A stretch of DNA of 49,599 nt from Chloroflexota bacterium (GCA_004297775.1 SCUE01000028.1:128704-178302), one strand, 5' to 3'; positions 34,472 to 43,145 are shown, counted from the first letter of the stretch. Numbers and translations are program-made. Notes: generated from the letters alone by a model not told the origin.

Positions 34472-35041
34472 GTGGCAACGCTCGACCGGATCGCCGATGG
34501 CGTCATCGAACGATGGCTCGCAGTCGCGAACTGGGGCATTGCGCTGTTCGCGATCGCGCCATTCGCCGCGCCGATCCTGATGGCGACGGGACTCGAGGAC
34601 GTGGCCCGCTCGATCTACTGGCTCTATTCGTTCACCTGCCATCAGCTTCCGAGCCACTCATGGTTCCTGTTGGGTCAGCAAGTCGCATTCTGCCAGCGCG
34701 ACACCGCGATCTACCTGTCGATGGTCGTCGGTGGCGTACTGTATGCCCGCCAGCGCGCGTGGACGCGAGGTCTGCCCTGGTGGGCGTACGTCCTCGCCAG
34801 TCTGCCGATCGCGCTCGACGGTGGCGCCGCGACGCTCGGCCTTCGGGAAAGTACCCCGCTGCTCCGCTCGGTCACGGGTGCCATGTTCGGCCTGGCCACA
34901 ACCTGGTTTGTCTATCCTCTGATGGATCGATCGCTGGCCCAACTCGGTCCGGCGGCGCGCACCACCATTCGCCTGGAGACCGCCCTTGAGCTCACGAGTC
35001 ATTCCGCGGGATCTGCTGCGCGAACTCATCGTTCCCTCTGA
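34472..35041 (+). CDS. DUF2085 membrane protein
   Basis: The 189-residue protein has about four membrane helices and the DUF2085 landmarks CHQLPSHSWFLLGQQVAFCQRD and a following DTAIY. The Cys and His residues could bind a metal, but the family has no known function. The last part of the ORF overlaps the apgM start by 56 bases, so apgM translation is probably coupled to it. Confidence 0.8.
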   Translation: MATLDRIADGVIERWLAVANWGIALFAIAPFAAPILMATGLEDVARSIYWLYSFTCHQLPSHSWFLLGQQVAFCQRDTAIYLSMVVGGVLYARQRAWTRGLPWWAYVLASLPIALDGGAATLGLRESTPLLRSVTGAMFGLATTWFVYPLMDRSLAQLGPAARTTIRLETALELTSHSAGSAARTHRSL

Positions 35042-36203
35042 TTCCCGAATCGTCCTGTTTGTCATCGACGGGCTGGGCGGCATGCCGCGGCCGGAGACCG
35101 GACTCACCGAACTCGAAACCGCGCACACGCCCGATCTCGATCAGTTGGCTGCGCGATCGATCTGTGGCCTGTCGGAGCCTGTCGGAGCCGGTATCGCGCC
35201 CGGCAGCGGTCCCGGTCACCTCGCGTTGTTCGGTTACGACCCGATCGCGGATCTGGTCGGACGCGGAATCCTGTCCGCCCTTGGTGTCGACTTTCCGCTC
35301 GCGCCAACCGATGTCGCGGCGCGCATCAATTTCGCCACAATTGACGCAAGCGGCAACGTCGTCGATCGACGCGCCGGTCGCATCGGCACCGATGTCAATC
35401 GCCGCCTGGTCGCAAAGCTGCGCGGCATTCGCGTGCCGGGCCTCGAAGTGTTTCTCGAGACGGAGAGCGAGCATCGCGCCGTCGCAATCTTCCGGGCGGG
35501 AGACCTCTCCGATGCACTGGACGACACCGATCCGCAACGTACCGGCGTCCCCGCTCCATCAATCGTGGCTCGAGACCTCGGCGCGGAGCCGACCGCGGCG
35601 CTCCTCAATCGCTGGATCGTCGAGGCCCGCGCGACGCTGGCGGACGAGCATCCGGCGAACATGGTTCTGTTACGCGGATTCGCGCAGCGTCCAGACCTGG
35701 GGACATTCGAAACTCGATACGGCCTGAACGCCGCCTCGATCGCGGTGTACCCGATGTATCGCGGCCTGGCGCGCCTCGTTGGGATGGACGTCCTCGACAC
35801 GGGGAAGACGCTCGACGAACTGATCGACACCCTCGAAACCAACTGGACGCGTCACACGTTCTTTTATGTCCACTTGAAGGCGGCCGACGCCGCCGGCGAG
35901 GACGGCGACTTCGATCGGCGCGTCCGCATCTTCGAAGAAGTCGATTCACGCATCGAGCGCTTCCTCGCCCTGAAACCCGATTGCCTGGTCATCACCGGGG
36001 ATCACTCGACCCCGGCTCTGCTCAAACAACACTCGTGGCACCCTGTGCCGTTCTTGCTCTATTCGCCGAACGAGATCCCGGATCGGTGCGCTGCCTTCGG
36101 CGAGCGCGCCTGTGCCGCCGGAAGCCTCGGCGTGTTTCCGGCCCAGGCGGCCATGCAGTTGATGCTGGCCGCCAGCTTGAAACTCACGAAATATGGCGCC
36201 TAG
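34986..36203 (+). CDS. apgM: 2,3-bisphosphoglycerate-independent phosphoglycerate mutase, archaeal type
   Basis: Interconverts 3- and 2-phosphoglycerate in glycolysis. The 405-residue metal-dependent alkaline phosphatase-fold enzyme has FVIDGLGGMPRPETGLTELE, AGIAPGSGPGHLALFGYDP (active-site Ser in the SGPGH part), VHLKAADAAGEDGD and TGDHSTPALLKQHSWHPVP. TTG 34986 is used because GGAG lies 7 bases upstream and there is no better start before the conserved strand. It shares the palindromic stop CTAG with convergent ndk. Confidence 0.93.
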   Translation: MSSRVIPRDLLRELIVPSDSRIVLFVIDGLGGMPRPETGLTELETAHTPDLDQLAARSICGLSEPVGAGIAPGSGPGHLALFGYDPIADLVGRGILSALGVDFPLAPTDVAARINFATIDASGNVVDRRAGRIGTDVNRRLVAKLRGIRVPGLEVFLETESEHRAVAIFRAGDLSDALDDTDPQRTGVPAPSIVARDLGAEPTAALLNRWIVEARATLADEHPANMVLLRGFAQRPDLGTFETRYGLNAASIAVYPMYRGLARLVGMDVLDTGKTLDELIDTLETNWTRHTFFYVHLKAADAAGEDGDFDRRVRIFEEVDSRIERFLALKPDCLVITGDHSTPALLKQHSWHPVPFLLYSPNEIPDRCAAFGERACAAGSLGVFPAQAAMQLMLAASLKLTKYGA

Positions 36204-36652
36204 CCCGGAAAGACCCAGTTGTCGCTGATCTTCCCGTACTCGATCAGGTCACCGGCGCCGAAGTACAGCCCGAGTTCGAACGCCGCCGTCTCGGGCGAAT
36301 CGCTGGCGTGAATGATGTTGCGCCCGACTGTGAGCGCCAGGTCGCCCCGGATCGTGCCCGGCGCGGCCTCGTTCGACTTCGTCGCGCCGACGACGCGGCG
36401 CGTCACCTGGATCGCGTCTGGCCCTTCCAGGGCAAAGACCACGACCGGCGCCGACGTGATGTATTCCACCAATCCGTCGTAGAAAGACTTGCCCTTGTGA
36501 ACCGCGTAGTGGCGCTCGGCAAGCATTCGGTCCACCTTGATCAGGCGAAGGCCGACGATCTTGAGGCCGCGTCGCTCGAAGCGAGTGAGGACGTCGCCGA
36601 TGAGTCCGCGCTGGACGCCATCGGGCTTGATGATGACGAGGGTCCGTTCCAC
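36200..36652 (-). CDS. ndk: Nucleoside-diphosphate kinase
   Basis: Balances nucleoside triphosphates by transfer through a phosphohistidine. The 150-residue protein begins ERTLVIIKPDGVQRGLIGDV and has GRNIIHASDSPETA with the catalytic His. GTG 36652 is preceded by GGGAG 5 bases away; a longer frame upstream is not needed. The 5' end lies inside the Roadblock-type gene. Confidence 0.96.
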   Translation of the reverse strand: MERTLVIIKPDGVQRGLIGDVLTRFERRGLKIVGLRLIKVDRMLAERHYAVHKGKSFYDGLVEYITSAPVVVFALEGPDAIQVTRRVVGATKSNEAAPGTIRGDLALTVGRNIIHASDSPETAAFELGLYFGAGDLIEYGKISDNWVFPG

Positions 36653-37032
36653 GTGTTCTCCCTGAGTGATTGTGCTCGACTGGCCCGCGCGAACGAATCC
36701 GAGAGGCGGTCCAGGGCCGCGAGGAGCGGCGCCTCTACGACCGCGGATTCGGCAACCGCGGCGATGACGACGTCGTCGACCGATCGAAGATGCAAAGTGT
36801 ATTCGGCGGACCGTGTGATCGACGAAATCGGCGACCCGAGACCAGAGCGGCGGCAATAGTTATCGATCACGCCGAAGAGCGCCGCCAAGACGCCGTGGGA
36901 CGCTTCCTCAACCTCGCTCGCCGTCGCAGTCGCAATCACGATACCGTCACGTCCGACGATCGCTATGGTCGTGGCGCCGGTTTGGCATCGAATCGCGCCG
37001 AGAAGTGAGTTCAGGCTTCGTGGACCGTTCAC
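36541..37032 (-). CDS. Roadblock/LC7-type protein
   Basis: Small GTPase-associated fold. The first 126 residues look authentic: SLNSLLGAIRCQTGATTIAIV, GRDGIVIATATASE, LFGVIDNYCRRSGLG, SAEYTLHLRSVDDVVIAAV. The remaining 37 residues (Ser/Ala-rich) come from reading ndk in another frame, because the frame does not stop until 112 bases inside ndk. The start GTG 37032 also overlaps divergent mutY. Roadblock proteins such as MglB are GTPase activators; no small GTPase gene is nearby. Confidence 0.7.
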   Translation of the reverse strand: MNGPRSLNSLLGAIRCQTGATTIAIVGRDGIVIATATASEVEEASHGVLAALFGVIDNYCRRSGLGSPISSITRSAEYTLHLRSVDDVVIAAVAESAVVEAPLLAALDRLSDSFARASRAQSLRENTWNGPSSSSSPMASSADSSATSSLASSDAASRSSAFA

Positions 37033-37961
37033 CGCGGCTCGATCCCGCGCGCGTCGATGCGCTCAATCGAGCGCTGATGACGTGGTACGAGCGCAATCGG
37101 CGCGACCTGCCGTGGCGGCGGACCGACGACGCCTATGCGATCGTCGTCGCCGAATTCATGCTCCAGCAGACCGGCGTCGCGCGGGTCGCAGCGAAATGGC
37201 CGGAGTTCATCGTCACGTTTGCATCGTGGTCCGAACTCGCGCGCGCCACGCCGGCCGATGTCATCCGGGCGTGGCAAGGACTCGGCTACAACCGGCGCGC
37301 ACTCAATCTCTGGCGTACCGCCCGCGCCATCGTCGATGAGCACGATGGCATTCTGCCGCGCGACCTCGCCGCGCTCCACACGCTGCCGGGGGTCGGTCCG
37401 TACACGGCCGCCGCGATCCAGGCATTCGTCTTCGGCGATCCAGTGCCGGCGATCGATGTGAATCTGCGGCGCGTTCTCGGTCGCGTCTACTTCGGCGACG
37501 ACAACGCCACCAGCGGCGAGGTTGCGCGTGTTGGATCGCGGGTCGTCGACCTCCGGGCGTCCGCGGCCTGGAACCAGGCGTTGATGGATCTTTCGGCCAC
37601 GATTTGCCGGCCGCGCGTGCCCGCCTGCGAACGGTGTCCGCTGCCGACGTGGTGCGTCTATCCCGAGGCAAGCCGCCTCACGTCTTCTATCGCGCCGACG
37701 CGGCGCGCGGCCGAATCTCGCGGGCCCGACGATACATTCGTCGGCTCTCGACGCCATTTGCGCGGCCGCGTCATCGAGGAGCTTCGCTCGATCGCGAACG
37801 GTGACGTCATGCCGATTGCGACGCTGCGGCTGACGTTGGAACCGCCACTCGGTCAGGCGCGATTCGGCGTCGATGACGTCGTGGCCGCGCTCGTATCCGA
37901 GGGCCTGATCGAGCTCATTCGGAGAGACGATCAAGTCGCCCTTCGTCTTGCCGGCGGATGA
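37005..37961 (+). CDS. mutY: A/G-specific adenine glycosylase
   Basis: Removes A mispaired with 8-oxoguanine. The 318-residue protein has RRDLPWR, EFMLQQTGVARV (catalytic Glu), LPGVGPYTAAAI (HhH), PAIDVNLRR (catalytic Asp) and a 4Fe-4S site (CRPRVPACERCPLPTWC). The C-terminus (about 245-318) looks like a winged helix rather than the usual MutT-like domain that recognises 8-oxoguanine. GTG 37005 or 37020 are both possible, and the first overlaps the opposite gene by 28 bases. Confidence 0.9.
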   Translation: MSSGFVDRSPRLDPARVDALNRALMTWYERNRRDLPWRRTDDAYAIVVAEFMLQQTGVARVAAKWPEFIVTFASWSELARATPADVIRAWQGLGYNRRALNLWRTARAIVDEHDGILPRDLAALHTLPGVGPYTAAAIQAFVFGDPVPAIDVNLRRVLGRVYFGDDNATSGEVARVGSRVVDLRASAAWNQALMDLSATICRPRVPACERCPLPTWCVYPEASRLTSSIAPTRRAAESRGPDDTFVGSRRHLRGRVIEELRSIANGDVMPIATLRLTLEPPLGQARFGVDDVVAALVSEGLIELIRRDDQVALRLAGG

Positions 37962-37962
37962 A

Positions 37963-39387
37963 TCAAGCCGCGGTCGCGCAATCTGCCGCCTGGCAGTACG
38001 CCTCGACGGCTTTCTGGAATCGACCGACGCGCATGTAAGCGTCGCCGAGCGTCTGCAACAACGGCTGGCTGCGCGGATGACGCTCGCCGATCGAGCGCAG
38101 GTCCTCGATTAGTTCGTCCACGCGATCCGGCACGTCGCGCATGCGGCACCGAGCGTATTCGACCGCCAGGTCCAGACCGCTCAGCCGGTACACGTCTTCG
38201 AGCGTTCGCGTCGAGCCGCCCTCCGGCGCGGCCGGCGCGGCCCGGTCGGGTCCCGGCGGCGTGTCGACCAGGGCAATGGCGCACACGCTGCCGTTCAGCG
38301 GTGCGACGCGCCACACCTGAGACGACACCACGATGCCGGCGGCGTCCGCGATTGCCTCATCAAGCCGGGCCTGAGCGACTGGATCAAGTTCGACTTCGGC
38401 CGTAAGAAGATCGGCCCACTCCGACAAGTCGATTTCCGGCGAGTCGGCGCTGACCGGGGCCTGTGTCGCGAGCCAAGCTGGAACTGGCGTGGGACTCTCC
38501 CCACGCGCTTCATCGCGCGCGCCTCGCGGCGTCGAGGAATCAATTGAACCACGTGCCGATGCGGTGTCCGACCGAACCCGAACTGGCACCAACTCCGGTA
38601 TCGACTGGGCAGCGCTCGCTTCGGGGCCCGCCACGATGGGGTCAGTGCCCTCGTATCTCTCCGGCAGCGGAGCGTCGGGGAAAAGTACCGCGGCACGCGT
38701 CCCGATGGGGTCGAGTGATCGCAATCGGTGGAGCCACTGATCGATCGCGGGATCTTCGTTGCCCAGGGCAATGAGTCCAAAGGCGCGAATGGCCAGTGGC
38801 AGGATGCAGTCCGGCGACTCGTCGAGGACGCGCTCGGCGGCCGCGACCGCCTCGGCGATCAGTCCGACGCGCCAGAGGATGAGTACCCGTAGCACGGCGG
38901 TGTCGAGTCGGGATGGATCAGCCGCCATCGCGCGTTCGGCTGAGGCGAACGCGCGTCGATACTGGAACCCACACCAGAGGGTCCAGGCGAGGCCGGCTTC
39001 GGACTCATCTGGCGCGACGTCGATCGCGGCGCGGGCACGCACCCGCGCGAAATCTTGACCGAGGTCGGTGATTCCAGGCGCGAGGTCGAGCGCGATGCCC
39101 AGCTCGTAGAGCGCGGCCGACAGGTTGCCGCGCTCCTCGAAGATGAGAGCAAGACCCCAGTGACCGATCACGCTCTCGGGATCGCACGATATGACGCGTT
39201 CGAGCAAGTCGGCTGCTTCGGCGCTCTGCTTCGACTCGCGCAGCGCCTCGGCCAGAAGAGATGTCGCCGCGACGTTGCGCGGATAGCTCGCCAGGATCGT
39301 CTTGCACACCGCCGTCGCGTCGGCAATTCGACCATCGATGATGGCCGACCGCGCCAATGCCAGGACTTCGCCTAGCGTTGCCACCAC
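37963..39387 (-). CDS. TPR-repeat protein
   Basis: The 474-residue soluble protein has TPR-like helices at the N-terminus (about 1-225: DGRIADATAVCKTILASYP, AADLLERVISCDPES, NLSAALYELGIALDLAP). A low-complexity Ser/Thr/Pro region (about 255-325) follows. A folded segment near 345-390 (AGIVVSSQVWRVAPLNGSV) could be Roadblock-like, and a final TPR pair (LLQTLGDAYMRVGRFQKAVEAYCQA) ends it. It is a scaffold with unknown partners. GTG 39387 has GAGG upstream. The stop is one base from convergent mutY. Confidence 0.75.
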   Translation of the reverse strand: MVATLGEVLALARSAIIDGRIADATAVCKTILASYPRNVAATSLLAEALRESKQSAEAADLLERVISCDPESVIGHWGLALIFEERGNLSAALYELGIALDLAPGITDLGQDFARVRARAAIDVAPDESEAGLAWTLWCGFQYRRAFASAERAMAADPSRLDTAVLRVLILWRVGLIAEAVAAAERVLDESPDCILPLAIRAFGLIALGNEDPAIDQWLHRLRSLDPIGTRAAVLFPDAPLPERYEGTDPIVAGPEASAAQSIPELVPVRVRSDTASARGSIDSSTPRGARDEARGESPTPVPAWLATQAPVSADSPEIDLSEWADLLTAEVELDPVAQARLDEAIADAAGIVVSSQVWRVAPLNGSVCAIALVDTPPGPDRAAPAAPEGGSTRTLEDVYRLSGLDLAVEYARCRMRDVPDRVDELIEDLRSIGERHPRSQPLLQTLGDAYMRVGRFQKAVEAYCQAADCATAA

Positions 39388-39504
39388 TGCACCTCGCTCA
39401 TAGAGAAGCAGTGTCGCCCCGTCGGTCGGTCGCCAGCCTCACCCGATCGGGCCACGATCGGAGAGAGATCGGTACTCGGCGCGGCCGCACGACTGTGGCC
39501 GAAC

Positions 39505-41121
39505 CTACGGGACGATGACCGTTTGACCCTCGCGCAAACCCTTGGTGATCTCAGTGTCCGTCTCGGTAACGAGTCCGGTTTCGACATCGACATCGCGCCG
39601 ACGCCCGTCGACCAGCAGTTGCACATAGCGACGGCTGCCGAATCGGCGCACCGCCGTATTCGGGATCAGAATGATGTTGTCCTTCTGCTGGGTGATGACC
39701 GTCACCTGTGCCAGTTGGCCGAGTTGCGCGCCCGGACTCGGCGCTTCGAAGCTGATGCGCACCGCGCGTGGGTTACTCGTCGACTGAGGACCGGTCGCCA
39801 CGGCAATCGTCGACGGCAGTCGAACGACTTTGCCCTTCAGTTCGCTGCTGCCATATGCCTCGGTGGTGACGACCGCAATCTGGCCATTCAGGACTCGGCC
39901 GAGCACCTGTCCGTCGAACTCGACAGCGACCTCGAGTGTCGCCGGATCGGAAATGATCGCGATCGGTGCGAACGCCTGGAACTGCTGGCCCTGGCGGCCG
40001 GTCACGAACGTGATGACGCCGTCGTACGGCGCACGTACGCGCGCCGCCTCAAGTTCTTCTTCCAGGCCTCGGTACTTGACCCGGGCCAACTCGAGCTTCT
40101 TGGCAGCCATCGCCACGTCGAAGTTCGTCACGTCGATGCGTGCGTTCGCCTCCGACGCCGTGTACGCGGCCTGCGTGTCGGCGAGCGCGACCCGCGCGCT
40201 GTCAAGGGCGATGCGTGTCACCACGACATCTTCACCACGGGCGCCGGCGCGAACCTGATTCAGCCTCGCCTCCGCGGCATGTTGAGCACGCAACGCGCTT
40301 TCGAGGCTCTTCTCCGCGCTCTGGACATCCTCAGCGCGTGGAGTCGTACGTAACCGCACCGCCGCGAGCGCGGCTTCATAGTCAGCCGTCGCCAGTTGCA
40401 AGGCGAGCGCCTGGCCCGACGCGGAAGCGCCTGGGCGCCACGCGATCGCGTCGTAATCCGCCTGCGCCTTCTCCACCGCGGCCCGCGCGCGCGCCAGTGC
40501 CTGTTCCGCGGCAATCCCCTCTTCCCTTGCCGATGGATCGCGTACAGCCATCAGTTGGGAGTAGGCGCGCTGATAGGCCGCCAGCGCGCCATTATTCGCC
40601 GCCTCGGCTGCCGCAAGGTCTTCCGGTCGCGGTCCGGCTTCGAGTCGCGCCAGATCGCTCTCGGCTCGGCTCACCGCCGCTTGCGCCGCCACCAACGAGG
40701 CCGCGGCCGACTTCACGTCGAAGCGCACGGTCGAGGCGTTGGCCACCTGGCGAGCGTGCTCGATCTGGGCCAGCTCTATTTCGATTCGGGCGCGTTCGAT
40801 ACGCGAGCGAAGATCGTTGGTGTCCAGCTCTGCTAACAGGTCGCCCTTTCTGACCTGATCGAGGATATTCACGGTCACACTGCGCACACGGCCGGTCTGC
40901 TTGAAATAGAGCGGCGTTTCCGTCTTGGCCGAGATTCGGCCGATGCCTTTTATGGTGTCGAAAATGCTGCCACGCTGGACATCGTACGTCTGCTTGCCAG
41001 CCGATTGTTCGACCGGAACGGGCGTCGGCGTCGGCTCTTCGGTCGGCGCGCCAAACGGAATACAGCCGGTTGAGATCGCCAGCGCGAGTGCTCCCGCGAC
41101 TGCCAGGGTCCGACCGTTCAT
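39505..41121 (-). CDS. Efflux adaptor lipoprotein (HlyD/RND periplasmic type)
   Basis: Connects an inner pump to the outside. The 538-residue protein has a lipobox ISTGC (Cys 20), a Pro/Thr stretch, an N-terminal lipoyl half (TGRVRSVTVNILDQVRKGDLLAELD), a very long coiled-coil hairpin (about 100-360) and a second lipoyl/barrel part (VRAPYDGVITFVTGRQGQQ, TVITQQKDNIILIPNTAV). ATG 41121 lies 9 bases after TAGAAT. The pump partner, usually a MacB-like ABC permease, is absent from the neighbourhood. Confidence 0.88.
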   Translation of the reverse strand: MNGRTLAVAGALALAISTGCIPFGAPTEEPTPTPVPVEQSAGKQTYDVQRGSIFDTIKGIGRISAKTETPLYFKQTGRVRSVTVNILDQVRKGDLLAELDTNDLRSRIERARIEIELAQIEHARQVANASTVRFDVKSAAASLVAAQAAVSRAESDLARLEAGPRPEDLAAAEAANNGALAAYQRAYSQLMAVRDPSAREEGIAAEQALARARAAVEKAQADYDAIAWRPGASASGQALALQLATADYEAALAAVRLRTTPRAEDVQSAEKSLESALRAQHAAEARLNQVRAGARGEDVVVTRIALDSARVALADTQAAYTASEANARIDVTNFDVAMAAKKLELARVKYRGLEEELEAARVRAPYDGVITFVTGRQGQQFQAFAPIAIISDPATLEVAVEFDGQVLGRVLNGQIAVVTTEAYGSSELKGKVVRLPSTIAVATGPQSTSNPRAVRISFEAPSPGAQLGQLAQVTVITQQKDNIILIPNTAVRRFGSRRYVQLLVDGRRRDVDVETGLVTETDTEITKGLREGQTVIVP

Positions 41122-41130
41122 TGCGCGGTC

Positions 41131-41136
41131 ATTCTA
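41131..41136 (-). promoter_or_regulatory. -10 box of the adaptor gene
   Basis: TAGAAT on the minus strand, 9 bases before ATG 41121, back to back with the divergent TAGAAT of the NadD-like gene. Confidence 0.45.
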
Positions 41137-41166
41137 ATTTGCGCGGCGACGCAATGACCGGCCGCC

Positions 41167-41172
41167 TAGAAT
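41167..41172 (+). promoter_or_regulatory. -10 box of the NadD-like gene
   Basis: TAGAAT, 10 bases before the GTG at 41183. Confidence 0.45.
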
Positions 41173-41182
41173 CGCCCGCGTC

Positions 41183-41863
41183 GTGACAGCCGAATACGCG
41201 CGACTGGTCGCTTCCTTCGCGACCGGCCGCCCGAACCAAGCGCGCTGGATCCTACGACCCGCCCGAACGCGAGGCAACATCGGCCTCTTGCCGGGTTCGT
41301 TCAATCCGCCAACGAACGCGCATGTCGCCCTGGCGAGATCCGGGCACGCCAGCGGAATGGATCATGTCGTCTACGTGCTCAGCAACAACACGGTCAACAA
41401 GGCCGACGTCACGGGGATACCGCTCACCGACCGGCTTCGCCTGTTGGCCGACATCGCGCGCGCCGACGGCGATGGCGTCATCTTCACGAATCGCGGGTTG
41501 TACGTGGAGATTGCCGAGGATGTCCGGCCATTGATCGACGGCGAGCCGACATTCCTCGTCGGTCACGACAAGATCGTTCAAATCCTTGACCCGAAGTATT
41601 ACGTGGCTCGGCCGGCCGCTCTGGACGAACTGTTCCAACGCGCGCGCATCGCGGTGGCGCCGCGCAACGAGGCCACGGCGGCCGATGTCGTCACCCTGAT
41701 GGCTATGCCAGCGAATCGACGATTCGCCGAGCGCATCACCACCCTGGCGCTGGCGAGACCGTATCGGTCGATGTCCTCGACGAACGTCCGCGCGGGCGTC
41801 GAATCGCCGGTGCCGCCGAACGTCGCCGCCTACCTGGCACGCAAGAAGCCGTTCGCGAACTAG
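41183..41863 (+). CDS. NadD-like nucleotidylyltransferase
   Basis: The 226-residue protein has the nucleotidylyltransferase signature GSFNPPTNAHVALAR (the HxGH equivalent is NAH) and SSTNVRAGV, the ISSTxxR equivalent. VGHDKIVQILDPKYY in the middle is also typical. NadD attaches AMP to nicotinate mononucleotide, but the sequence is divergent and no other NAD gene is nearby. It may use another substrate. GTG 41183 is near-leaderless. Confidence 0.75.
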   Translation: MTAEYARLVASFATGRPNQARWILRPARTRGNIGLLPGSFNPPTNAHVALARSGHASGMDHVVYVLSNNTVNKADVTGIPLTDRLRLLADIARADGDGVIFTNRGLYVEIAEDVRPLIDGEPTFLVGHDKIVQILDPKYYVARPAALDELFQRARIAVAPRNEATAADVVTLMAMPANRRFAERITTLALARPYRSMSSTNVRAGVESPVPPNVAAYLARKKPFAN

Positions 41864-41924
41864 GGCCGGCCCGGACGGCGGAGCCGGATCCGACCAGGGC
41901 GAGCGTCACGGCCGAGCAGCTCAT

Positions 41925-41940
41925 AGAGCGGCTTCGCTCT
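41925..41940. terminator. Short hairpin downstream of the NadD-like gene
   Basis: AGAGCG, loop GCTT, CGCTCT, followed by only two T's. Weak terminator candidate. Confidence 0.35.
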
Positions 41941-41952
41941 TTCGGCCTGCGC

Positions 41953-41958
41953 TACCCT
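41953..41958 (+). promoter_or_regulatory. Possible -10 of the VOC-DedA genes
   Basis: TACCCT, preceded by TGCGC, 45 bases before ATG 42004. The leader contains GGGGGA before the start. Confidence 0.35.
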
Positions 41959-42003
41959 CTAGCGAAATCGACGACGCGGCGCCCGCCGCTTGGGGGATTC
42001 AGA

Positions 42004-42393
42004 ATGTTCAGTGACGTCTACCACATCGGCTACCAGACACGTGACAAAGACGCCGGGATCGCCTTCTACCGACAGATGTTCGGCGCGACCCTGAAGGCAG
42101 AAACAACCAACCCGGACGGCGGGAAACTCGTGTTCTTGCGGATCGGGAACACCGAAATCGAGCTCATCCAGCCGTCCGACACGTCGGGACTGGTCGATAA
42201 GCCGCTCCTCGTGCTCGACCACATCGGGTACGTCGTCGACAACGTGGATGCTGCCCTGACCGAGCTCGAACGGAAGGGCGCGCGACGCCTCTGGCCAGAG
42301 CCGCGACTGAACGCCGAGGGCGCCCGTCTGATCTACATGGATCCGGCGACGGTCAACGGGATTCGCTTTCACCTGACCGAGCGCCCTCGCTGA
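42004..42393 (+). CDS. VOC family protein, methylmalonyl-CoA epimerase/glyoxalase-like
   Basis: The 129-residue vicinal-oxygen-chelate protein has a metal His in DVYHIGYQTRD, another in LVLDHIGYVVDNVD, and a Glu in EIELIQP. This resembles methylmalonyl-CoA epimerase, but glyoxalases share the pattern. ATG 42004 has a GGGGGAT Shine-Dalgarno. Its stop overlaps the DedA start. Confidence 0.85.
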   Translation: MFSDVYHIGYQTRDKDAGIAFYRQMFGATLKAETTNPDGGKLVFLRIGNTEIELIQPSDTSGLVDKPLLVLDHIGYVVDNVDAALTELERKGARRLWPEPRLNAEGARLIYMDPATVNGIRFHLTERPR

Positions 42394-43058
42394 TGTTGCC
42401 GGGCGTTGACCTCCGTCAACTCCTCGAAGCCGTCGGCTACTTCGGTCTCTTCGCGATCGTCTTCGCGGAGTCCGGACTGCTGGTTGGCTTCTTTCTACCT
42501 GGCGACAGTCTTTTGTTCACGGCTGGGCTCCTGGCCGGCCTGAAATTCTTCGACCTGTGGGTCCTCCTGCCGTTAGTCGCGGTCGCGGCCATCACCGGTG
42601 ACAGCGTGGGCTACGCGTTCGGGAATCGAGTCGGCGCCCGCCTGTTTCAGCGGGAGGATTCGTTCTTGTTTCACCGGAGAAATCTCGTGCGCGCGCACGC
42701 GTTCTACGAGAAACACGGCGGCAAGACGATCGTGCTGGCCAGGTTCCTCCCAATCGTTCGGACCTTCGCGCCCATCGTCGCGGGTATGGGGCAGATGACC
42801 TACGGCCGATTCCTCATGTTCAACGTTCTCGGCGGGCTGCTCTGGACGCTCTCAATGGTCGGCGGTGGATATCTGTTTGGCAGTTGGTTGCCAGCCGAGC
42901 AGGTCGACAAGTTCCTCCTTCCGGCGATCGCCCTCATCATCATCGCATCGGTCGCTCCGACCGCGTGGCACCTGTACAAAGAAAATCGCGAGCTCGTTCA
43001 CGCCGCGGCGCGCCAGCGGACACTTCGGCCGCGGCTCGACCGACCAGGCTCCGACTGA
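42393..43058 (+). CDS. DedA family membrane protein
   Basis: DedA proteins are polytopic, and some flip undecaprenyl phosphate or other lipids. The 221-residue protein has family landmarks AESGLLVGFFLPGDSLLFTAG, AAITGDSVGYAFG, FLPIVRTFAPIVAGMG and NVLGGLLW. Basic residues close the C-terminus. ATG 42393 overlaps the previous stop in TGATG. Confidence 0.92.
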   Translation: MLPGVDLRQLLEAVGYFGLFAIVFAESGLLVGFFLPGDSLLFTAGLLAGLKFFDLWVLLPLVAVAAITGDSVGYAFGNRVGARLFQREDSFLFHRRNLVRAHAFYEKHGGKTIVLARFLPIVRTFAPIVAGMGQMTYGRFLMFNVLGGLLWTLSMVGGGYLFGSWLPAEQVDKFLLPAIALIIIASVAPTAWHLYKENRELVHAAARQRTLRPRLDRPGSD

Positions 43059-43130
43059 ACACCGACCGCGGTCCCGAGGGCTGGCCAGAGCGCATCAGAC
43101 CGGGAGAATGGATTGAGAGCGATCCGAGCC

Positions 43131-43145
43131 GCGCGAAACTCGCGC
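43131..43145. terminator. Hairpin between DedA and the tRNA gene
   Basis: GCGCGA, loop AAC, TCGCGC: a perfect 6-bp stem lying downstream of both the DedA gene and the tRNA. No T-run. Confidence 0.35.
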
